A DNA stretch of 64,000 nt, taken from Priapulus caudatus (Eukaryota > Priapulida > Priapulimorpha > Priapulimorphida > Priapulidae). The position numbers were made by a program, and so were the translations under genes. Below the pieces are notes generated by a model. That model did no database searches. It was not told the DNA's origin and saw only the letters and a program-made list of their open reading frames with translations. The stretch spans positions 195,388 to 259,387 of the forward strand of contig NW_014577469.1 in the NCBI RefSeq assembly GCF_000485595.1, written 5' to 3'. Positions 58,121 through 64,000 of the stretch are shown piece by piece (the first letter of the stretch is position 1; each line of letters opens with the position of its first letter).

Positions 58121-59990
58121 GTGGGGCACCTGCGCGCGCGAGGAGGAGGGAGGGGGGCTTCGGTCTCCTGCCGCACAACGATTAGTCGTTAATCATTGGT
58201 CGTTGAGAATAGTTTAAAAAAAGTTAACAATACTGCGTGCTCTCTCACGGGAAAAAATAGTGGAACGCCAGACAATTATTTATTCATTATTTCCGGTAGA
58301 TATTGCAGCTAAGATTTCAATCGTTATAACAAACATTTACTTTGGCGTGCTATTTGCACAGCTGAAGTCGTTCATTGTTTTCTCACAATCAAGGTTTCTC
58401 CCTGACTACACCCACTCTTTTTGTTAGGTTATAACGACTGTACGTGACCGGTGCATGTCGGGGAAGGGGGGGGGGATTAATCGAACTTGAGCAGGTGGAT
58501 GCGTGCCTGACGCCACCACAGAACCAACAACAACAGAGTCCAGTATTAATTTTCACTGTAACACTGCCTTACTACTGATTCGCCGACAAAACTGTTTATC
58601 ACACTATAGCCATTAGACAAGTGAGTTAAGGATACTCTCCACCTTTTGCACGGGTATTGCTCTAGTGAAGATTAAACGTTTATTGGCGAAGGAATCGAAT
58701 CAATCACTTGTTTTATTTATAGAGGAGATATATCTCTATGCTCAAGCCAAAAAATTTCATGAAATTTCCAGTACCTAATTATGTTACCGCACAAATTTTG
58801 AATTTTTATGTAAAAATGGTATTTTGGATATTTCTCAACTACCAGAAAGAGTGAGGATACAAAAATTTTGCCACATGTTAATTTGTACTTAATCAGCTTA
58901 ACACTGCAGAGTGAGCTATTCGCAACGTGACAGAAGATAACATGTCTTTATATTGTATTTATGTCATCTTTCTATTATCATCATCATCTTTATATATATG
59001 GACCAAAATAGTGCGTCTGGATTTTTCTTAAATTTTTATATTTACCGAGAAAACTAGAAAAAACTGCTTGAAAATCAAGTTGTGTGTTAAAATAGAAAAT
59101 TTTAGCGAAAAAAGAGGCATAACTAATAAAATACGGCACTTAATAACAATCCCTGACGCACTTCTTTACAGCAATATTTTACCATTAAAACGAGTGTAAA
59201 ATTAAATTAATCCGAGTTGTAATCACAGAGAAATATCCATTTATACATCGGCTACTATGTCAGAAATCGAAACGGAGAAATCATCGTTTTTCTATTTTTC
59301 ACAATGAGTGACCGACCGCCTGTGTGCAAAATGGGTGAACGTATGTGAAATATCTACTGTTAGTACTTACTGCGACATATCCATGACTAACTGACACCAC
59401 TAAATTGGTAAAATGTTCTATGCACCTTGAGAAATTTTGAGAAATTACGAGGTTACCATCGCAGAACGCGCGAACTCCGCTCATCCTGACGTCACATGTA
59501 CCGTTATATGAAGAATGAGCATGTACGAAGGTGGCACATAGTGTTAGCCATCGAATAAAATTGAAAATGAAAAATGGGTAAAATTTTGCCTAAAACTTCG
59601 AGAGTATCCTTAACAAAGAAGGCGTAGCAGCCACGTCTAGTTTCGCCGTGCGTTGCAAATGCCACGGCTGCATGCTGATGCACTGTCAGGGGATACCGAT
59701 TCCATTCATACCTAGTTATTGCTTTTAAGAGGTTACTCGATGCATCTATATATGCCGACATATATAGAGTTTCAACTTGGTTAGTTTGATTATCGGTGCT
59801 GTTGGCTTGTAATTCACTAATGGATGCTGAATAACACGACGCGCAGTATATGTTTTTCTTGTAATGCTAATCACGCACGTTTCGCCTTGTTTATTCGTGG
59901 AACAGACGTGCGGTCCGGCGGGGAATCGATGAAAATTCATCAAAGTTTCTGATGCCGTAATTATCTGCAGTGTTATTCATTACGCATTCA
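58121..59990. other. AT-rich sequence, no feature recognised
   Basis: It could be an intron of the gene starting at 57,944. Short frames at 59,299-59,484 and 59,504-59,761 on the minus strand have no support. A G-run lies at about 58,462-58,475. Confidence 0.35.
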
Positions 59991-60049
59991 TGCAGGGGTG
60001 CTGCAGGTTTGAGCGATGCAGGGATTATTAACAGCACATCTTTCACGTC

Positions 60050-60529
60050 TCTCCCCTCCCTCTCCTTTCTCTCCTCTCTCTCTCTCTCTCTCCGCTCTAT
60101 CCCTCTATCCGTCTCCCCCGTTTCCCCTCTCTCTCCGCTTTCTCCCTCCCGGTTTGTCTCTTTCTTTTTCCCTTCTCTCCTCTGTCTCTCCCCCTCTCTG
60201 TGGGTGTGCTGCTGTCGCGCACGCGGCGGCTTGGAGCGCTCCTGGCTGTCCGGCTGGCGCACCGAGCCACCGAGCCGTTGCGCCACCGCTCGTGTGTGTG
60301 CGAGCGTGGTGTGTGTGTGTGTGTGTGTGTGGCTGTGTCGGTGCGTGGCGTGCGTGGTGCGTGGCGACGGTGCGTGCCGGTGCCGTGCGTCGTGCCTGCA
60401 TGACCTGTCTCTGTTACTTCTCTCGTGCTATTGTTCTTCTCGTCCATCGCTCGCTTTTCTCCTAATATTTCTCTCCATCTCGGGTCTCTCTCAATTTCCT
60501 CTTCCTGCTCTCTTCTTCTCTCTAATTCC

Positions 60530-60583
<54 letters not shown>

Positions 60584-60600
60584 ATTCTCTATATCCTTTC
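60050..60600. repeat. CT-rich and GT-rich simple sequence
   Basis: CTCTC tracts (60,050-60,200), a GTGCGT/GTGTGT tract (about 60,290-60,400) and a pure CT run (60,534-60,581) lie in a pyrimidine-rich block. Frames of up to 217 residues on both strands follow from the composition. Confidence 0.85.
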
Positions 60601-61616
60601 TGAGACGAAGATTAGAAGACTGAACTTTATATTAGAGATTCTTTCCAAGACTTTAGCATGGTGATTAGTTTTATATCCCTGACATATAAAAAAGTTTCTG
60701 TGAGCAGGGCTTGAAATGATGAATACATTCATATCCCAGACTCGGACCTTGGAGTCACGCTTGAGTTCATATCCCTTAATGTGGGACTTCATGTAGGAAA
60801 GGCCCATGAAGACGATGAGTCTTTTTGTACCCGACTGAAATGATGATTGGATTCAGGTCGCGTTCACGTGCGAATACTGGTTGGTCACTCATGTGAAATG
60901 GTGCTTACGTTCGTGTCTCAGACGTCTGGTTCATGTTAGAAGACCCTAAAATGGTTATTAGATTCATACCCCCTCCCGAAAAATAGACAAAAAGACAAGA
61001 GTGAGAACAGCTACGTTTGAGTGACGGTTGGTCCGTCGTTGAAGTCGTAAGCCGCTAATGATCTCGTGCACGTCACTGTCGTCAGCCGATGATTCTGACG
61101 ATGGCTACGTAGAATCGGTAGCCTATAGGCTTAATTAACTTTTGACCCAATCGTAATTGAGACGATTAATTCAAGCGAATCTTGAATTACAATGAATCCA
61201 CGTGAATCTCACGTGACTCTTCTTGTTTATTTCATCTATTTTAATCTACTCTGAAATTAAGCTGCTAAGCCGTATCATCGCGTCCAATACAGATGTGGGT
61301 GTAGCAATCTATTCGCTTTCAGGGGTATCTTCAAATAAAAGCGGTTAAATTAATTGAAAGTTTATTCATACTGCTGATGGTTTAAAATTCAATAGTCAGT
61401 CACTCAGTATACTAGTAACTCTGCTCAGCCACTTAGTTTCCTAACATTCTTTGAGCCAGGGCGCTATCGCCTCACATTCTCACATCAAAAGTTTTCAAAG
61501 GTCGCAGAAAAAAGCAGCGGGCGACACGCACTGTTACCATTACAGATTTATTCCCGACAGGACAACCAGATCTGAAAATAAGCGTCGAGGCCTGTATTGG
61601 ACCACCTTAGCAGAGA
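60601..61616. other. Sequence with a weak repeated GAAATGATGA-TTCAT motif
   Basis: GAAATGATGAATACATTCAT, GAAATGATGATTGGATTCA, GAAATGGTGCTTACGTTC and AAAATGGTTATTAGATTCAT recur at 50-180-bp spacing between 60,713 and 60,975, consistent with an old tandem repeat. Nothing else is recognised. Confidence 0.4.
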
Positions 61617-64000
61617 GAGAGAGAGAGGCAGTTTGTTGACAAATCTGTCTGCCAAATCTAATGGTCGATAAGCGGCTTAGACACATGCACCTGTTTATTT
61701 CAACGTGACATGTTTATTTCAACATGACATTAGTCTTTACCTCCTGTGTCGCGTGTGTGTCGTACACGCAAGCACACACAGATACACGTCGTTCGTGCGT
61801 AACTCGCTATATTATATCTCATAATTATATCTTCCTAACGATCTTACCTATTTCATTGTCATTAAGACGGTTATCGTGACGGTAGGGGTGTACCGTAGTA
61901 TTTGGACGCTCCGTAGGCATGCTCTTTTGTTTTGCTCTTTTCTTTTTGTTTGAATCTTGTTGCATACTACATATTGCAAATTGTTTCAATCAAATGTTTC
62001 CATCAGTGACCGGGAAGTCCGCCATGGTTGTTTATTGCGACCGTGTCGAAAGGCAAGATGCGCAGATGACTACCGCTGTGTGCGCCCTTGCAAAACAAGA
62101 GGCGCATGCGCACTTAGGAGCGTCCAGTTTCGGGCGAGCGTCCAAATACTACGGTACAGGGGCCTACGTAACACGCACAAGTGCCTACATGCGTTTATCG
62201 GCTGCCATTTGTTTACATCCGGGAAATTGGCCACACTAAAACCAGCCGCCGTCAGTATACCGTATAATTATATCTTGACGTCTTGTGTATTTATTTATGA
62301 ATATTTATTTTTTAAATAATTTTTTTCTTTAATTATGATTTCATTATTTATTTATTTTATAATTAATTAGCGCACGCACACGCACAAACATTTAATCTTT
62401 CGTTATGGGGGGAGCACACACACACGCGCGCACGCTAACACAGACAGATCGACACACACAGCCACACACACATTCTGTGTTGTGTTCTGTTTCATGAAAA
62501 AACTCACGAAAATACTCTAATAAGTTTCTTTTACGGTTCTTTCAAACCAAGTATATTAATTGGAACAAAGTAAACATGATACAGCTAACAACTACGTTAC
62601 AAATTGCTTGCTCGAGCAACGAAGTGCAGCGAAGTCTAGCGAAACAAAGCGAACATGGCCCCCGCTCTGTATTTTGCTTGCTCGAGCAACGAAGTCCAGC
62701 GAAGTCCAGCGAAACGAAAAAAGCGAACATGGTCCTGCTCTGTATTTTGCTTGCTCGAGCAATGAAGTCCAGCGAAAAAAGCGAACATGGCCCTGCTCTG
62801 TATTTCGCTTGCTCGAGCATCGAAGTCCAGCGAAACAAAGCGAACATGGCCCTGCTCTGTATTTCGCTTGCTCGAGCAACGAAGTCCAGCGAAACGAAGC
62901 GAACATGGCCCTGCTCTGTATTTCGCTTGCTCGAGCAACGAAGTCCAGCGAAACGAAGCGAACATGGCCCCGCTCTGTATTTCGCTTGCTCGAGCAACGA
63001 AGTCCAGCGAAACGAAGCGAACATGGCGATGGCCCTAGCTCTGGTATTTTCGTCTTGTCGAGCAACGAAGTCCAGCGAACGCGAAGCGAACATGGCCCCG
63101 CTCTGTATTTCGCTTGCTCGAGCCAAGCGAAGTCCAGCGATTCGAGAGCAAACATAGCCCGCTCTGTATTTCGCTTGCTGCGAGCAACGAAGTCCAGCGA
63201 AACGAAGCGAACATATTCCAGTCTCAATGTTGCTTGCTCCCTCTATATACCTTATATAACTCCCCTTGATATCTATTTCATATCTAACCCCCCCTGATAT
63301 CTAATTGATATCGAGCACTCCCCTTGATATCTATTTCATATCTAACCCCCCTTGATATCTAATTGATATCGATGCACTCCCCTTGATATCTATTTCATAT
63401 CTAACCCGCCTTGATATCTAATTGATATCGATGTACTCCCCTTGATATCTATTTCATATCTAACCCCCCTTGATATCTAATTGATATCGATGCACGCACT
63501 CCCCTTGATATCTATTTCATGTCTAACCCCCTTGATATCTAATTGATATCAATCCACACCCTTTATATCTCTTTTATATCACATCCATTAGGAGCGTTCC
63601 CAATCGCCCCTCTTACCTACACCTTCTTCCCCCTCCTTCCGCCCTCTTCTCCCGTTTATACTCCTTATACCGTGGAGGATCTCTCAGATGTGGCTCAGCC
63701 TGTAAGCTGCTACATATAGCCGACTAACTAACTAAGCGATCATCGAGGGCAGTCGCGCGTATTCTCCTCCTTACTGCTTCCCTTCTTTCCATCTACTCCT
63801 CTACTTCCCTCCCTGCTCTGTAAGTTGTACTATAGTGAACCTCCCTCTGCAGCACCCTGTAAGCTCCTGCGCGTAGCTGACTAACTGACAATCATTTCTG
63901 ATAGAAAGGCTGACAGCCAACCCTCTCCCTCCCTGCTGACCTCCTTCTCTCGCATGCACTCGCTCTCATCCTCCCCCAGTATACCGTCGTGGATCTCTGA
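61617..64000. repeat. Near-identical duplicate of 53,780-56,170
   Basis: From AGAGAGGCAGTTTGTTGACA onward the sequence follows 53,780 to the window end. It includes the GTACCGTAG MITE (61,891-62,158), the 59-bp array (62,600-63,245), the GATATC array (63,255-63,575), TCCATTAGGAGCGTTCCC (63,584) and the first diverged tandem units. Differences are mostly single-base indels. It lacks the left arm and starts in a GA run, so either a GA-mediated duplication or an uncollapsed haplotype could explain it. Confidence 0.85.

Noticed and set aside
59891-60623. Frames of 131-217 codons on both strands
   Set aside because: They fall in CT- and GT-rich simple sequence and show no domain.

Overview
The window is animal nuclear DNA. 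Genes are split by many GT-AG introns, density is low, and transposon debris, minisatellites and simple repeats fill the rest. Two conserved animal genes can be read: a LENG8-like SAC3/GANP gene and the 5' part of a type I PKA regulatory subunit gene. The terminal-inverted-repeat families and the two genes fit a marine invertebrate, perhaps an early-branching one such as a sponge or cnidarian. That placement is inference. No bacterial operon, rRNA gene, intact tRNA gene or CRISPR array was seen.

Layout. 1-3.2 kb: two minisatellites and a possible retroelement scrap. 3.26-20.3 kb (minus): a complete LENG8-like gene in 17 coding exons (887 codons, every junction in phase) with introns full of transposons. 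20.3-20.9 kb: a compact head-to-head promoter region. 20.9-35.4 kb (plus): exons 1 and 2 of the PKA RI gene, separated by about 14 kb. Much of that gap is a second, error-rich copy of 15.9-21 kb (22.3-25.8 kb and 25.85-29.0 kb around a 25-N gap), so the intron is probably inflated by an uncollapsed haplotype. 36.7-48.2 kb: a nest of interrupted transposons with remnants of an unclassified protein family, again with error-rich duplicates next to a second 25-N gap (40,835-40,859), plus blocks of abnormal composition. 48.2-52.4 kb: two MITE-like elements in otherwise featureless DNA. 52.4-56.9 kb: an element whose two arms are inverted arrays of 59-bp repeats. Its right half recurs at 61.6-64.0 kb. 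57.9-58.1 kb: one candidate first exon of an unrecognised gene. The remainder is simple sequence.

Functionally, LENG8 family proteins (SAC3/GANP fold, related to yeast Thp3) act in nuclear mRNA processing and export, and PKA RI binds and inhibits the PKA catalytic subunit. They share a divergent promoter region but no obvious pathway. The most interesting structures are the splice-donor-derived 17-bp minisatellite inside LENG8, the hAT-within-hAT nest in LENG8 intron 2, the inverted-array element at 52.5-55.7 kb, and the inverted-repeat transposon carrying the unclassified protein at 37.5-43.9 kb.
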